From Sphaerolaimus hirsutus (lineage: Eukaryota; Nematoda; Chromadorea; Monhysterida; Sphaerolaimidae): a stretch of DNA of 64,000 bases. The notes beneath the pieces were generated by a model. That model saw nothing but the letters and a program-made list of their open reading frames with translations, was not told where the DNA came from and searched no databases. A program made the translations under genes and the position numbers. This document shows, piece by piece, positions 20,100 through 33,119 of the stretch. The stretch is taken from NCBI GenBank assembly GCA_964036195.1, contig OZ038450.1:15750701-15814700 (forward strand), written 5' to 3'. The first letter of the stretch is position 1. Each line of letters begins with the position of its first letter.

Positions 20100-20570
20100 C
20101 TTTATAAACCCGGAGTTACAGCACAACGACAAATAGGAGCTGAAGCGACAAATTCAACGTCGACAAATACAAATACTCAAGAACGCTTAAGCATACCCAT
20201 CCCAAAATTGACATGTTGAAAGCACTAACCCATACCTACATCGTGTTCAAAAAATTTTCCATAAAGCTCTTGTAGTTTTCGAAATATAAATTTAAATTAA
20301 AAAAATTCTCTATTTGTCGGCAATTCCAACGAGAAATGTTGCCAACAAATAGCAAATTTTTTAATATTGATTTATATCTTACTAACCACTGGAGCTTTTT
20401 GTATAATTTTTGGACACAATGTAAATAGTTATGGGTTAGTGGTATCAACATGTCAATTTGGGGATGGATATCCTCAAGCGTTCTTGAGTATTCATAATTT
20501 GTCGACACTGAATTTGTCGCTTCAGCTCCTATTTGTCGTTGTGCTGTAACTCCGGCTTTAACCAGTTAGC
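20100..20570. mobile_element. Palindromic element with CGACAAATAGGAGCTGAAGC arms
   Basis: AAACCCGGAGTTACAGCACA, then CGACAAATAGGAGCTGAAGC near 20105-20150, is mirrored by GCTTCAGCTCCTATTTGTCG near 20518-20537, then TGTGCTGTAACTCCGGCTTT. The inner arms AGAACGCTTAAGCATACCCA and TATCCTCAAGCGTTCTTGAG are also inverted. Confidence 0.7.
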
Positions 20571-20792
20571 GATCGCAACCCCCGTTAGCAGGAAGGTGTA
20601 AAGACACGCCTGCTCATCTCTATCGTAAAAAGCTTGACACTATAAATAGAACGCAATGTCGCCAAACCCCACGCCGGCAGCTTTTGCCCCCAGCGCTGCA
20701 CTGTGCCGTGTGTGAAATTAAATTAGACTGACAGCCAGGCTTAATCATCCCGATTAGTCGATAGCAAACCCTGCGAAAGACATTTTTTCGTA

Positions 20793-21256
20793 TACCGTAT
20801 TTCCTCGAAATACCCCCCCCCCCTTGAAATACCCCCCCCCCCCTCGTTTGACCCCCCCCCCCTCTCGAGACCACTATGAAACAATCACCCCCCCCCCTCG
20901 AAATACCCCCCCCCCAAATTGAGTGTAAAGGGAACGTACATGACAATAACTGTAGTTTGTGTTCTGTGTACTGCAGAACACACGTTAAAACAATGTCGGT
21001 GTCACGTTAGAACAGTGTACATACCATCTACATACTAATATTAGTCTACAGAACCTTATAAATGGCGGTTTTTGTTGCATTTTTCGACGTCTGCGTGCGT
21101 TTCAGACGACAATTTCGTACTTGGTTTTCAAAAATTTTCTTGTGAAATAATAACCCCCCCCCCCTCGAAATACCCCCCCCCTCTCGTTTGACCCCCCCCT
21201 CTCGGGACCACTATGAAACAATCACCCCCCGGGGGGGTATTTCGAGGAAATACGGT
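20793..21256. mobile_element. TACCGTATTT palindromic element (CGAAATACCCCCC words)
   Basis: Ends TACCGTATTTCCTCGAAATA and its complement. The arms are made of TCGAAATACCCCCC and CTCGTTTGACCCCCC words, followed by CACTATGAAACAATCA. The core (about 20935-21115) is nearly identical to that of 31760-32209 and to 37958-38419 (opposite orientation), implying recent copies. Confidence 0.88.
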
Positions 21257-21413
21257 AAATATAACGTGCTATGCTTATTGGCAAATTTTTGTTCTGTGTG
21301 ATTTTAGTATGCAGTTTGGATGGGGTTACCCACTAAATCCTCCTGCTTTCTATCTAGATATTTACCTACACATCTAGGTATCTGACCCATTTTGACCTAG
21401 TTCTTTCTACCTG

Positions 21414-21849
21414 CCGTATTTCCTCGAAATACCCCCCCCCTCGAAATACCCCCCTCAAAATAGACACCATGAGTTGATAACCCCCCTCGAAATACCCCCC
21501 CCCCTAAATGTAGTGTGTGGAGAACGTAAATGTCAAAAGCTACGGTTTGTGTACCGGTAAACGCAGAACACACGTTAAAAACAATGACTGTGTCATGTTA
21601 GAACAGGGTTTTTACCGTCTACGAACTTATATAAGTCTATAGAGTCTTATACATACATGGCGGTTTTTGTTGCATTTTTCGACGTCTGTGCACGTTACAA
21701 ACTACAATTTAGTACTGGGATTTCAAAAAATTTCTGGCGAAATAATAACCCCCTTGAACTATCCCCCTCGTTTAACCCCCCCCCCCTCAAAATTCTGAAA
21801 TTCTCACTCTGAAAAAAACCCTCTGGGGGTATTTCGAGGAAATACGGTA
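21414..21849. mobile_element. TACCGTATTT palindromic element, second copy in tandem
   Basis: CCGTATTTCCTCGAAATACC to GAGGAAATACGGTA. It is about 160 bp downstream of 20793-21256, with a diverged version of the same core (AACAATGACTGTGTCATG, GGCGGTTTTTGTTGCATT). Confidence 0.8.
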
Positions 21850-21975
21850 TTCTTCTCCCCGTTTTTCATTCTACACCTTGAAAACCCATATTTATATGGA
21901 ACCCCTTCCAGCTGACCTAACTAGGAGGAGTGAGCCCTCCGGAGGACTGATTTACTTGCTATCTGAACCCACGCA

Positions 21976-23131
21976 CAACGATGGGTAAGTTCTCCAAAAA
22001 AAAACACTTTCTGTGTTTTGAGTTTTTCAAAAATGAATACCTGGGTTTTGAGTTTTTTTCTTGAAAAAAACTTGAGTAACTCTGTTTTTATTTCTGTGTT
22101 TTTTTGTAAAAACTCGAGTTTTTTGAGTTTTTTCTAGAGTTTTTTCCAAAAAATTTGAGTTTCCCCCCAAAAAATTTTGATTTACAGCATTTCGATCTGG
22201 AAACAGTGGTTTTCTTATAAAATATTGGTTTTGACCATGTTTTAACCACACATAACATTTGCGTATTCAAGTGTCAAAAAAGTCCTTAAAAATGTCCACA
22301 ATGAGGACATCAACATCACAACACCAGCAAAAAAATGCCCAGAAATGACAATTTACGCAGTACTCCAAAATTCTTCAATGGATGTGCACTGTATGGAAGA
22401 CTACGGAATTGATTTGAACTACAACCATCATATTACCTCGAAATACCCCCATGAGCGTTATTATTTCGTCAGAAAGTTTTGTTATGATCATAGAAAATAG
22501 TAGGCATTTATGTATCCAAAACAAGTTATAAATGCATACAAACAGGATATATTTGAAATAAACATGTAGTCAGCTACACAACCTAGTACAGTCTATGTGT
22601 AGCTGCGATGCAAATTAGCAGTGATAAATACATCATGTACATTGGATACGTGATGTACATCATCCCGGAGGGGGGTATTTCAAGGGTGGTAGGGCTTCTT
22701 ATTTCACCAGTCCATTTTGAGGGGAGTTAATTCAAAGGGGGGTTTATTCAAGGTAATAAGGTATACTTAAATGTCGAAACTTAAATTGTCAAATCCACCA
22801 TGAGATGTACATGCCATCTTTAATTTCTTTTTTGTACCATTATAAAATATGAATACATTATGTACATATTTACATATTTACTATAGATGCTTATCTTAAC
22901 TTGTTTAGTTTAACTGAATTAATGTGCATTCGACCACTTCGCTGAAAAAACACAAAAACTCAAAAAACTTTTCTGTGTTTCCGTGTTTCTGTGTTTCTGT
23001 GTTCTCCAAAAAAAAACTCATTTGAGTTTTGAGTTTTTCAAAATTTATGAGTTTCCGTGTTTCTGTGTAAAACAAAAACACAGAAACTCAATGAGTTTCT
23101 GTGTTCAATTTCTGTGTTTTTCCCATCGTTG
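21976..23131. mobile_element. hAT-type MITE, CAACGATGGG ends, copy 2, carrying a nested element
   Basis: CAACGATGGGTAAGTTCTCC to TTTTTCCCATCGTTG. The 8-bp duplication CCCACGCA is at 21968-21975 and 23132-23139. AAACACAGAAACTC words occur on both arms. A TACCTCG-subfamily palindrome (about 22430-22765) is nested in its core. Confidence 0.92.
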
Positions 23132-23150
23132 CCCACGCAGGGGTCTAAAG

Positions 23151-23888
23151 TAGTGATGGAATGGCCATTGGCGCTTGGCGCCCTTTTCTCTGGCGGCAAC
23201 TGGCGCCTGGCGCCATTATTTCAAATTGCGCCATGGCGCCCTTGGCGCTTGGCGCCATTTTTCGCTGGCGCCATTGTTTTGGATGGCGCCAGAAGAAGCG
23301 CCAACATGTGGTAAAAGTACCACATTTGTTATGCCCAAACTGCAAAATGTTACCTATTTTAACATGAGTATTTACAAAATATTCAATGAAAGGTGTTTTT
23401 CAAATTGGGTAATTTCACTCATGGTGTTATAGGCTTCAATACATAGGTTTTTTCAAGGTGAAAAGGGTAGAAAAATTGGAAAATCGCACAACCAATTAAC
23501 CTCCAGTGTAGGTAGATAGATAAATAGCTGAGCGGCCTCCAGGATAGATAGATATGTAATTAGGTAGCTGGGCGATTTGGGGGAGGCGTATCTTCAAAGA
23601 CGGAAGATGGGTTTTAGAAGATTCTTATTTTTGCATGAAAAGTTCATCTCACAAACTATTTAAGAGGCAGATCAAGCAACTTTGTTAGTCTCGATGGACT
23701 TTGGCGACTAGGAAAATGTAACAACACTGTGTGCTGTTCTATAAATGTTTCTGTTACGATATACACACTGAAAAAATGACTTTTATTTTTGGCGCCCGGC
23801 GCCATTTTCTCTGGCGCCCTTTGGCGCCCGGCGCCATTACTTTGAATGGCGCCATGGCGCCATTTTTCCTGGCGCTTTTCGATCACCA
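23151..23888. mobile_element. hAT-type MITE, TAGTGATG ends, TTGGCGCC words, copy 1
   Basis: TAGTGATGGAATGGCCATTG to GCGCTTTTCGATCACCA. The 8-bp duplication GTCTAAAG is at 23143-23150 and 23889-23896. Words ATTGGCGCTTGGCGCC are reiterated on both arms (23160-23295 and 23790-23880). It inserted 11 bp from the right duplication of the preceding element. Confidence 0.92.
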
Positions 23889-24154
23889 GTCTAAAGTTAC
23901 GAGACCGCTAATGTTTCTGACAGGCCTGGGGCTGGGCGCCCGGCCCACACCGTAAATCGTGATCGCACATTGAACCACATAAGGTATACTTCTATAGGTA
24001 TCATGGATCGGGCTGCCTGAACTCCCACCCCCACCCCTCCCCCCATTTGACTAGGGCTATTCAAAATACGGGTCGAGTGATGCAGTCTAATTAACGGCGA
24101 CTACCGCCAGCGATTACACTTTGCCGTCATTCCTAGCGAATGTGATCCACCGTT

Positions 24155-24345
24155 GCCACACTAGTACGCCATAGACATTCGGGAAACTCATAAATCTGTT
24201 TTGAACACATTTGAATTGGCCAGAATGAATGATATTGATCACCGTCAACAGTAGTTGACAGGCCTCTCATTCTGGTAATCTCAAATTTGTTCAAAACAGA
24301 GTTATGAGTTTCCAAAATGTCGGTGGTGTACTAGTGTGCGCAGCA
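24155..24345. mobile_element. ACTAGT foldback element
   Basis: CACACTAGTACGCCATAGAC with AACTCATAAATCTGTTTTGA is mirrored by TCAAAACAGAGTTATGAG and TGTACTAGTGTGCGCAGC. The centre contains GTCAACAGTAGTTGAC, the same central palindrome type as at 12615 and 47530. Confidence 0.68.
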
Positions 24346-24709
24346 CCGTGAACTGCACTGATTGCAACTTTTATTCGTGTAGTGATTAGGTGAGGTTACG
24401 TTACCCGTCCCTCTATTGGCTATAAATACCTTCCGGTTTTGCACCACTCAGACACATTTGGGACGCAAATCTGCAAGTGGACACGTTGCAATAACAGGGT
24501 GAGTAATAAGTTGAAGGTGGCAAATGAAGTGATTGCAAGCACATTTCTGAATGAAAAAAAAACTTGTCAAACTGTGATGATACTCGATTGTCGCACTCCT
24601 CATTCCCAACACCCGCGATTTTAAATTCTCAACACCCAGTGCAATCGAATACATAAATATCAACCACCTAAATATTCACACCGAAAATTTTGATCAGAAA
24701 TATGTAAAT

Positions 24710-25136
24710 TACCGTATTACCTCGAAATACCCCCATGGGGGTTTATTATTTCGCCAGGATCGTTTGAGGGTGGGTTAATTCAAGGGGGGCTTATTCGAGG
24801 GGGGTTTATTATTTCGTCAGAAATTTTCGTAAGGATCGTAGTAAATAGTAGGCATTTGCGTACCCAAAACAGGTAAAATAAGTGTGTCCAAACGGGGTAT
24901 ATTTGGACATCAAAACGTAGATAGCTACACAAACTAGTCTATGTGTAGCTGCAATGCAAATTAGTGTATTAAATACATCATGTACATTGCATACATTACA
25001 TGATGTACCACATTCCGGAGGGGGGTATTTCGAGGGCGGGGGGGGGGGGGGTATTTATTTCCCCAGCCCATTTTGAAGGGGGTTAATTCTAGGGGGGGGG
25101 GGGGTATTCAAGGGGGATAATTCGAGGTAATACGGT
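24710..25136. mobile_element. TACCGTATTACCTCG palindromic element
   Basis: TACCGTATTACCTCGAAATA to TCGAGGTAATACGGTA, with GGGGGGTTTATTCGAGG words. The core GTAGATAGCTACACAAACTA and CATCATGTACATTGCATAC is shared with 3941-4330 and 22430-22765. Confidence 0.85.
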
Positions 25137-25248
25137 ACATTAGTTGTCACTCGACACTTTTGTCACGAAAATTCAATTTAAGATTTAATAATCATTGCCA
25201 TGCTTCCAATGTGAGACCTAAATGACTGTGAATACAATGTGTCATGTC

Positions 25249-26538
25249 TAGTGATGTGAAAGCGCCATGGCGCTAGCGCCAAAGCAAAAAGCGCCATGGC
25301 GCTTTTGGCGCTTGGCGCTAAAATGCTGTGGCGCCATTGGCGCTTGGCGCCGTGTTTCCGAAAGCGCCATGGCGCTTTTGGCGCTTGGCGCTACTTTCCA
25401 GTGGCGCCATTGGCGCTTGGCGCTACCATTTTTTAAAGCGCCAAAAAAGCGCCAGAGAGTGATAATCGCGCCGCGGTGTTCATGTGCCTTATTGCCTATT
25501 TTCAGCAATTTTTGGCCATGTATGTACTTATTTTACATACTGTATTTCATCGAATTACCCCCCGGGGGTTTATTTTTTCGAGTAGAAATTTTGAGGGGGG
25601 GTTAAACGAGGAAGGGTTTATTATGTCGCCAGAAATTTTTTGAAATTCCAGTACTAAATCGCTGTTTGTAACGTACACAGACGATGAAAAATGCAAAAAA
25701 AACGCCATTTATAAGACTATATAGACTTATATAAGTACATAGACAGTATAAACCCTGTTCTAACATAACATAGTCACTGTTTTAACGTGTGTTCTGCGTT
25801 TCCCGGATCACAGAACGCAGCTTTTGTCATCTACGTTCTGTATACACTGAATTTGGGGGGGTATTTCGAAGGGGGGGGGTAATAACTTCATAGTTCCCAT
25901 TTGAAGGGGTGTATTTCGAGAGGGGGGTATTTCGAGGGGGGGTATTTCGAAGGGGGGGGGTAATAACTTCATAGTTCCCATTTGAAGGGGTGTATTTCGA
26001 GAGGGGGGTATTTCGAGGGGAGGTATTTCGAGGAATTATGATAGGCATTTTACTCAGATATGTAATTTAACTATTTTTACCCTGTTATCCCACAGTTTGC
26101 ACTTTTAATCTTGAAATATCCAATAGATTGATACTCTGCAACCCCCAACCCCCACACAATCTTTCAGCTTATACCACTTCAGAGAGGTAATTTGCTATCT
26201 ATTTGAACCAGTCTTAGTTACCCTTGTGTGTTGAGCAAGAAAACTTATTGATTTCCATTATTTGACCATTTTTGTGTTTTTGGAGGCAATACAAGTTATT
26301 GAAAGTCAAGAAAATAGTACTTTGTCTCACCTGTATCATTAAAGGCAATATCATTTTGGCGCTGGCGCCATTGGCGCTTGGCGGCCCTCTGGCGCCTTTG
26401 GCGCTTGGCGCTAAGGTCCAAAAAAGCGCCATGGCGCTTTTGGCGCTTGGCGCCATTGGCGCCTGGCGCTAGTTCTGGAAAAGCGCCATGGCGCTTTTGG
26501 CGCTTGGCGCCAAAAGTCTGGCGCTTTTTACATCACTA
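25249..26538. mobile_element. hAT-type MITE, TAGTGATG ends, TTGGCGCC words, copy 2, with nested element
   Basis: TAGTGATGTGAAAGCGCC to GGCGCTTTTTACATCACTA. The 8-bp duplication GTCATGTC is at 25241-25248 and 26539-26546. Word-rich arms are 25255-25460 and 26355-26530. A diverged TACCGTATTT-type palindrome (about 25536-26040), including a duplicated 26-base GGGGGG-rich block, is nested between them. Confidence 0.92.
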
Positions 26539-26546
26539 GTCATGTC

Positions 26547-28520
26547 ATTGGGGTGTATACACATGGATGCCCTTTCTTCATTGGTAGTGCACATTCCATT
26601 GCATCTTCGAACACGGGATGTGCTGCGTTTGCATTCGATGAATCAAACCAGACACGCTCTTTTGTTTGGTTGACATCTGTCGTTTTACAGATTGTGCATT
26701 ATTCTTCTATCAGTGGGAGGGGGGGATTATTCATGTGGGGATTTTTTTCCCACTCGTCTAACAGGAAGATTATTCAAGTGCGGGAATTATTCGAGTGAAT
26801 ATGGTATATGCATCAATCTGCAATTAAAATTAATTAGGTATATGTTCCCAAAATTACTAATTTTTCCAATGCCAGTTATGGGCGACGTTGTGTGTGCATT
26901 CACCGGTTACAGAACTTTTCGGTATGCTATTTATGCTACCTATGTATGGCTATTTTACGTAAAATTGCATGGGTGGTCTGCATTCCAAAATGTGCGGGAG
27001 ATTTATATTTTTTAATGTAAAAAAATACTAAAAATATTATACCATACTTCCTCGAAATGCCCCCTAAAAATGGGCACTATGAATTAATAACCCCCTACCC
27101 CTCGAAATACCCCCCCCCCCTCCAAAAGATTGAGTGTAAAGAGAATGTAAATGACAAAGGCTGCATTTTTATTCGGATAAAGTAGAACAGACGTTAAAAA
27201 CAATGACTGTGTTACGTTAGAGCAGAATTTATATTTACCGCGGGGGTATTTCGAGAAAATACGGTATTTTTTATATTTTATCCTGTTTTTCCGGAGAGAC
27301 TTTTTGTATATCATTACAAGAAAATACAAAAATCTTATTTATATTTTCTCTGCGTTTTCACAGTTTTTTTTGTTTTCTGAAATTATATCTATTTATATTT
27401 TCTAAAACAAACATTTCGGAACGCTAGATGCAATTTCTATTCAGTGTTTTTCTTCAATAATCCACTTCAAATGCAGGCGGTTCTGATCCGTTATACCGTT
27501 CTATTTCTCGTGTCTGTAACCCCCCCCCCCGGTAAATTTAAGCGATCTAAATTCTAAATCTAAATCGAATATGTACATAAATAAAACTTGGCGTTATGTT
27601 ACAACAAGTCAGCTTAACATAAGTGACAGCTTGGGTGCATGAGCAGTTCTAAACAATGCGACTGATATTTACAATAGCGACATTAACGTCGCGCCTACAC
27701 CCATTGATTCAGATGCAAGTTAGATGCCTTCCAAGTCGTTCTGAAAGTCTTAAAGTCGTCGGAAATTGCCGCCGCGGTCACATTTCCATTTCCATGCTAA
27801 ATAGCCGCCAAAACGGCGATTCCACGAGTCTTATCAGTTGTCGCCCTCGAGATGTTAAACATTTTTGGTCTGACTTCAGTTTCTGTGTTTTGGTTGTATT
27901 TTTACTGCATTCTGTGATTTTTACAGTAATAGTGTTTCTGTTTATGTAAAAAATGCGCTTTTTACACCACAATTGTGTTGCTTTTCCCAAAAGAAACAAC
28001 AGTTCAACCCATTCTTTTAATGTTTATCAACACGAGCTGAGTTGAACATAAGCATGCGTTTCAACATTACGACATGCATGCTCTATGGCTCTTTCCAGCC
28101 TCCAGTTACTGCCAAAGTTGACATTTTCACTTGTTTTTATACGTATTTTCCCACTGAAAATCCAGTTTAGAGCAACTGTCAGTTTCTGTTATGTGGTAAC
28201 ATCATACATGCATTTTGTGACCAACAATTTTCTGAAAACACTGAATTGAATTTCCTATTTCTCGTGTTTTTTGTCAAAAATGGATTGTGAAGTGTTTTTC
28301 TGACTGAGAAAAATTCAAATTTCAGTTTGTCATGCTTATACACACGACAAGAAACATGCCTTTATCCCGCCCAATCAAATATTGTACTAGCCAAGGAATT
28401 CTTAGAACTTTTTTCTATTTTGCGGATTATAAATCATCAAGTTTCTCTATTTTTGCGTATACGGAAACACAGATTTCCTCCGTTTGGAACGTATGTTCTT
28501 GGCATTAGGTATATTTTTTT
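26547..28520. other. Intergenic, few element remnants
   Basis: 26690-26805 holds a TTATTCAAGTGCGGGAATTATTC-type remnant. 27040-27266 is a TACCATACTTCCTCG palindrome ending GAGAAAATACGGTA. 27270-28520 is AT-rich with no exon that I can support. Confidence 0.45.
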
Positions 28521-28529
28521 AGGTAGGTT

Positions 28530-29850
28530 GGCATGCGGCTTTGTTATGACGCCGACGCGCGGCGTTTTGTTCGTAAACTTTGCCGCTTGGTGCCGTTGCG
28601 TCAATCCGCGCTGCCGCGACGTGACGTAGGCACGTACAGCCTTACGCCCACCAGCGCCGCTCCGAGAGGCACCTGGAGTTTATGCCGCAACGCATGTGGC
28701 TCGCCGCCGGGCTGGCTAATTTCCTATTTGAGAAAAAATGTGATTTCTCGTTGTGACCGCGAATCGAATTAGCTCCTGGCTCGTGACGAAGGACTTTGCA
28801 GTCGTTCCGACCATTTTTCGCCACAAATTTGCAGAATTCAATAATTCGCCCATACGTGCCGATTTCTTGTTCTGAACCGCACGGCGGGCAGTGTGTTGCG
28901 CCGCTGCGAAGCACTCAACAAGCGGTAGCTTTTTGGTTCTCATGCAAATTTGAGTAGCCGCGCTGCCGCCGCCGCCGCCACCATAATGGATACAGCACAT
29001 TATTTCACTTGGTCGCCATCATGCTCACTTCTCAATCAGCAATGGAAATGCCGCCGCGGGGCGGCGCGTGCGACGCGTGGCTTTTAGTGGCCGCGGCGGC
29101 CGACTGCATGCATTACAGTTGAAGCCGCGGCGGCGCGGCACCCGTTTCCCGTCTGACCGATGCATCATGATGACTTTGGGCAGCCAGATGGGGTGCAATG
29201 GCACGCGGCTGCAGTTCGGGACCGCCCACGCGCACCCGCCGCTCGCCCCGGGCGACGCGCCGCCGCGCCACGGCTGCACTGCGCTGCGCCGCCGCCGCCC
29301 GCGATGGGGCCGCATCACCGTGTCACTGGGCCGCTCGCATGCCCCGCCATGGGGCACTGATTGAGTACATTTTGCGCCCTCTGTGTTTTTGTGTCGCGCC
29401 GCCATCCGCATTTTGTATAAGTAGTAGACCCCATGACTGTACGTGAGGGGCTGCCGCGGCGCCGGGTGCTGTCTCTGCTGGGCGGCGCGGCGGCGCGTGC
29501 ATCGCGGCCGGCTTCTGGCCGGCTACCCACGTGCGCCGCCGTAGTAGTTCCAGTTTAGTATACTGCTTTGCTCGGCCGACATGCCGCCGCGGCCACGTGG
29601 CGTGTCATAGTGCGGCAGTGACTCGCCGCCGCCGCGTCGACTTACGAGCACGTTCGTCTGACTGCCGCCGCGGCCGCTGATGTCGTGGTGTGTCGTCGTT
29701 CCGCATCTAACTAGCGGCTGGCGGCCGCGCGTGTGCTCATTGCAAGCGCCGCGGCGGCTGTGCAGTGCTTGCAATTCGCCGGCGCACGCTAGAAACACAA
29801 TGGTCCGGCCGCAGCTCGACGCCCGCACCATTTCACTTTAGCGTGGGCGC
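28530..29850. promoter_or_regulatory. GC-rich CpG-dense island, promoter/first-exon candidate
   Basis: 28530-28700 and especially 28960-29840 are strongly GC-rich with dense CpG and many GCCGCCGCC and GCGGCGGC runs, unlike anything within 10 kb on either side. Long open frames on both strands (for example 29068-29364 plus, 29025-29411 minus) are expected from this composition alone. The location 4 kb upstream of the first DGK exon makes a promoter or untranslated first exon of that gene plausible; orientation cannot be decided here. Confidence 0.45.
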
Positions 29851-31260
29851 AAAAACTTGCCAAGCCGCGTTCGAACGTAAATACATAATCGTTGAATACA
29901 ATCCCCTGCAGCGGTTTTAGACGCCGTCGTTTCAAAACATGTGAGGTACATAAATATTTATGCATTAATTAAGTTATGGCTTGAAATTCAATTAGCTCGA
30001 AACATTTTTTCGCGCAGACCTGTTTCAATCAGGATACTTAGATGGATTTATGCACTGTCTGATACACCAGGGTACTTTTTGATAAATATCGCATGGCTAG
30101 TTATCAGAACTGATCGGATAGTGTAGTTTGTAGTGTACCGATACCATCGATACTGCCACACATATTGGACTGCTGCCAAAACATATCTGGCTAATAAAAT
30201 GTCGTTTGTGATTTTCACACAGCCCTCCAGCATAACTACCTATACTCGGCGGACTTTGTGCTCCGCACTCCCATTGATATGTCTCGCATAGGCAGCGTTC
30301 CAATGATAATTTAAGCAGTCATTTTTGTAAACCGATAAAAAATTCATTGTTGTGAATTGGTCCCAACAATGATATTTACAACTTTTTGTGGAAATAACAT
30401 GCATTAATTATCGTTGGCACGCTTCCAGCGTGAACCGTGCGTGCAAGGTGTAAAGTCGCTGGGGTATATACAGTAATGCGCCGAATCTAAATTCTCAGCA
30501 ACATTTTCATCTATTTACATTGATTCGGCTTTCAAAGGAATACAGATGGAAAAACAATTGCCAGTTGTAACTACATATTGTCCGTGTCTAATATCAATCC
30601 AAGAACTGCGCTGCTGTGCCTTGGCACACCGTCAAATTTTTAGAGTTTATTCTCACTTTAAATTTATAAAAAGTTGAAAAAAAATTTACATTAAAATTTC
30701 AAAAACTGCATCAAAAATTAAGTGCGGATTGGGGAACTTTTATCCCCGCGCTGGAACAAAGTATATTTTAGGGACTGGCTATCCAAACCTTTCAAATGTG
30801 ACCCAGCCAAACCTGCTTATTCATGCGAATGTTTTTCCGTTCAGTTTACACACATTTGAAATGCTAATATTTTTGTAAGCTAGGTATCATTTCCTTTTAA
30901 TCGAATATATTTCCACATTCGTTGTGTTTTGCTATTTACAATCGGTCTCACGTTCCACGCTTGATTATTTTGTTTCATGCTTTTTGGACATAATGGGGCC
31001 CCCCACACGGAATTTCGAAAACTCACTATCAGCTTAGAACGCGTTTGAGTTTTCGACACTGACAAAAATGACTCATTGTGGAAAACTCAAACACATTTAA
31101 AGCTCATTTATGTGTTTTCGTTATTTTGTGTGAAAACTAGTGTGCGCAGGGCCATGATGTGCTGTGGAAGGATAATGTTGCCGTGCCTACACATTAATAG
31201 TTTACCATTATGAAATGTCGAGCGTTTTTGCAAACTGTTTTAGTACAAAACTAGATGGTG
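29851..31260. other. AT-rich intergenic, no gene seen
   Basis: No element with two ends and no exon. A decayed ACTAGT foldback (GAAAACTCACTATCAGCT to GTGAAAACTAGTGTGCGCAG) occupies about 31010-31155. Confidence 0.45.
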
Positions 31261-31457
31261 GTATACTCGGCGGACATCACACTTAGTATGGAAACCTACC
31301 ATATTTAGCTCGTCTGAATAATGAACAAAAAATTATACATTTTTTTCATCATAATATTTCGTTTTTGCTATGGAATAATTAATTACGAAATTTATCACAA
31401 GATTTTATTCATTAAATTATGGTGGAATTCTGCACATACTTTGCGGTCCGCCGAGTA
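31261..31457. mobile_element. TACTCGGCGGAC-type element, compact copy
   Basis: GTATACTCGGCGGACATCAC to TTTGCGGTCCGCCGAGTA. It is the cleanest short copy of the family also at 13957, 14371, 57793 and 59233. Confidence 0.8.
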
Positions 31458-31759
31458 GATGTACTTTGGTATAACTAGGTATGATGGTATAACCATGATT
31501 TTATAGGTAACTGATATCATACTCCTCAAGTCAAGCATGTTGTGTCATAGTTGTTAAAACGTATTTACTTTTACTCGATAAATACGTATAGTATACTCAA
31601 GTACAGAGTAAATACGTTTGCGTTTCCTCTGAAAGAGTTAATTTACTCGCTATTACGTATACTTTTTGGAAGTACACGAGTACAGAAAATATATTTCTGA
31701 CAGGTGTTTATATACGTTTTTCAGGGCATGAAGGTGAGAAAGGGTGAAAAAACCCTAAT

Positions 31760-32209
31760 TACCGTATTTCCTCGAAATACCCCCCCTTGAAATACCCCCC
31801 CCTCGTTTGACCCCCCCCCTCTCGAGACCACTATGAAACAATCACCCCCCCCCCTCGAAATACCCCCCCCCCAAATTGAGTGTAAAGGGAACGTACATGA
31901 CAATAACTGTAGTTTGTGTTCAGTGTACTGCCGAACACACGTTAAAACAATGTCGGTGTCACGTTAGAACAGTGTACATACCATCTACATACTAATATTA
32001 GTCTACAGAACCTTATAAATGGCGGTTTTTGTTGCATTTTTCGACGTCTGCGTACGTTTCAGACGACAATTTCGTACTTGGTTTTCAAAAATTTTCTTGT
32101 GAAATAATAACCCCCCCTCGAAATACCCCCCCTCGTTTAACCCCCCCCCCCTCTCGGGACCACTATGAAACAATCACCCCCCGGGGGGTATTTCGAGGAA
32201 ATACGGTAT
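31760..32209. mobile_element. TACCGTATTT palindromic element, near-identical to 20793 copy
   Basis: TACCGTATTTCCTCGAAATA to its complement. The core from GAGTGTAAAGGGAACGTACA through GGCGGTTTTTGTTGCATT matches 20793-21256 almost base for base. It lies within a decayed GTAAATACG-word element (31552-32505). Confidence 0.88.
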
Positions 32210-33024
32210 AGAGGAAAATAGGCAAAAATGTGTATATAAGATCATATATAGACAAAAGATCTGAAAATGAATTTGAAAGCGAATTTAAAGATGAAAATGG
32301 ACAAAAAATGTGAATATAAGTGATTTTGAATGAAAATGGGACACAATTTGCCAATACTCATTTTTACGTTTTCCGGGGAAGAAGTATTTTATTCACGTTT
32401 ACTCATGAGTAAAAGTAAAAAAATTAATATGTTTTCTGTACTATGGGTACTTTTCATTTACGTATACTTTGAAAAATTTAGGTACTTTTCACAACTCTGG
32501 TCTCTCATCAGTGAAAACTTTTTCATCATTGCCCATATTTATGTGTATTACGTACTTTGTATTTTTGATACAGCTTACACTAGTATGTAGGTAAGTATTT
32601 TAGTTTATGTGCCTATGTATTTCATATGCATTTTTTAATCATGCATTCAATACTGCATGGCTGCGTAGGACCTCGATTTAAAAATACATATTCATTTTAC
32701 CCGAGAGATCCTCCTGTACCCTGTCCCGTGCATAGGAAACATATGCAAATGTGTGTATTTATGTACTCATGCGCAATCTTCCCACATCCCCCGGCTCGCG
32801 TGATAAATGTGCCACCTCTGAATATTCATGCAGCTTTTTGCGGCTAGAGGCCCGACCGCCATCCTTCAAGTTTCAACCCTACTCGAGCGGCATTTTCAAA
32901 ATAAATCCAGCCCATCAAACGGGGCCGCAGCGATCTTTTGTGTCACACCGTCACCAATCCAATGCGCTCGCTGCGACGGCAGCGACGACAGTGAGCCCGG
33001 CGGCGCAGGTGCGGCAGCGCGGCC

Positions 33025-33119
33025 ATGTTCAAATCGATGGGCCGCCGCTGGGCCGGCCACCGCGCCGCCCAGTCCGACTTCGACCAGGTGGGCGACGACG
33101 CGGCCGCCGGCGGCAGCAG
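33025..33119 (+). CDS. DGK: Candidate DGK first coding exon
   Basis: ATG 33025 opens [25 protein letters not shown] and a Gly/Ala run; donor GCAG|GTGCGT in phase 2. It joins in frame to acceptor GAAGAG at 33506-33507. N-termini before the RVH domain are not conserved, so this rests on composition, donor and phase. The 5' flank (32930-33020) is GC-rich too. Confidence 0.55.

Noticed and set aside
29025-29411. Long antisense open frame in the CpG island
   Set aside because: Both strands are open over the same GC-rich stretch, as expected from composition; no motif, no splice context.
31541-32505. Complete CAGAGTTG element around the palindrome at 31760
   Set aside because: Words and end-like sequences are present, but the flanking eight bases do not match, so boundaries are not supported.
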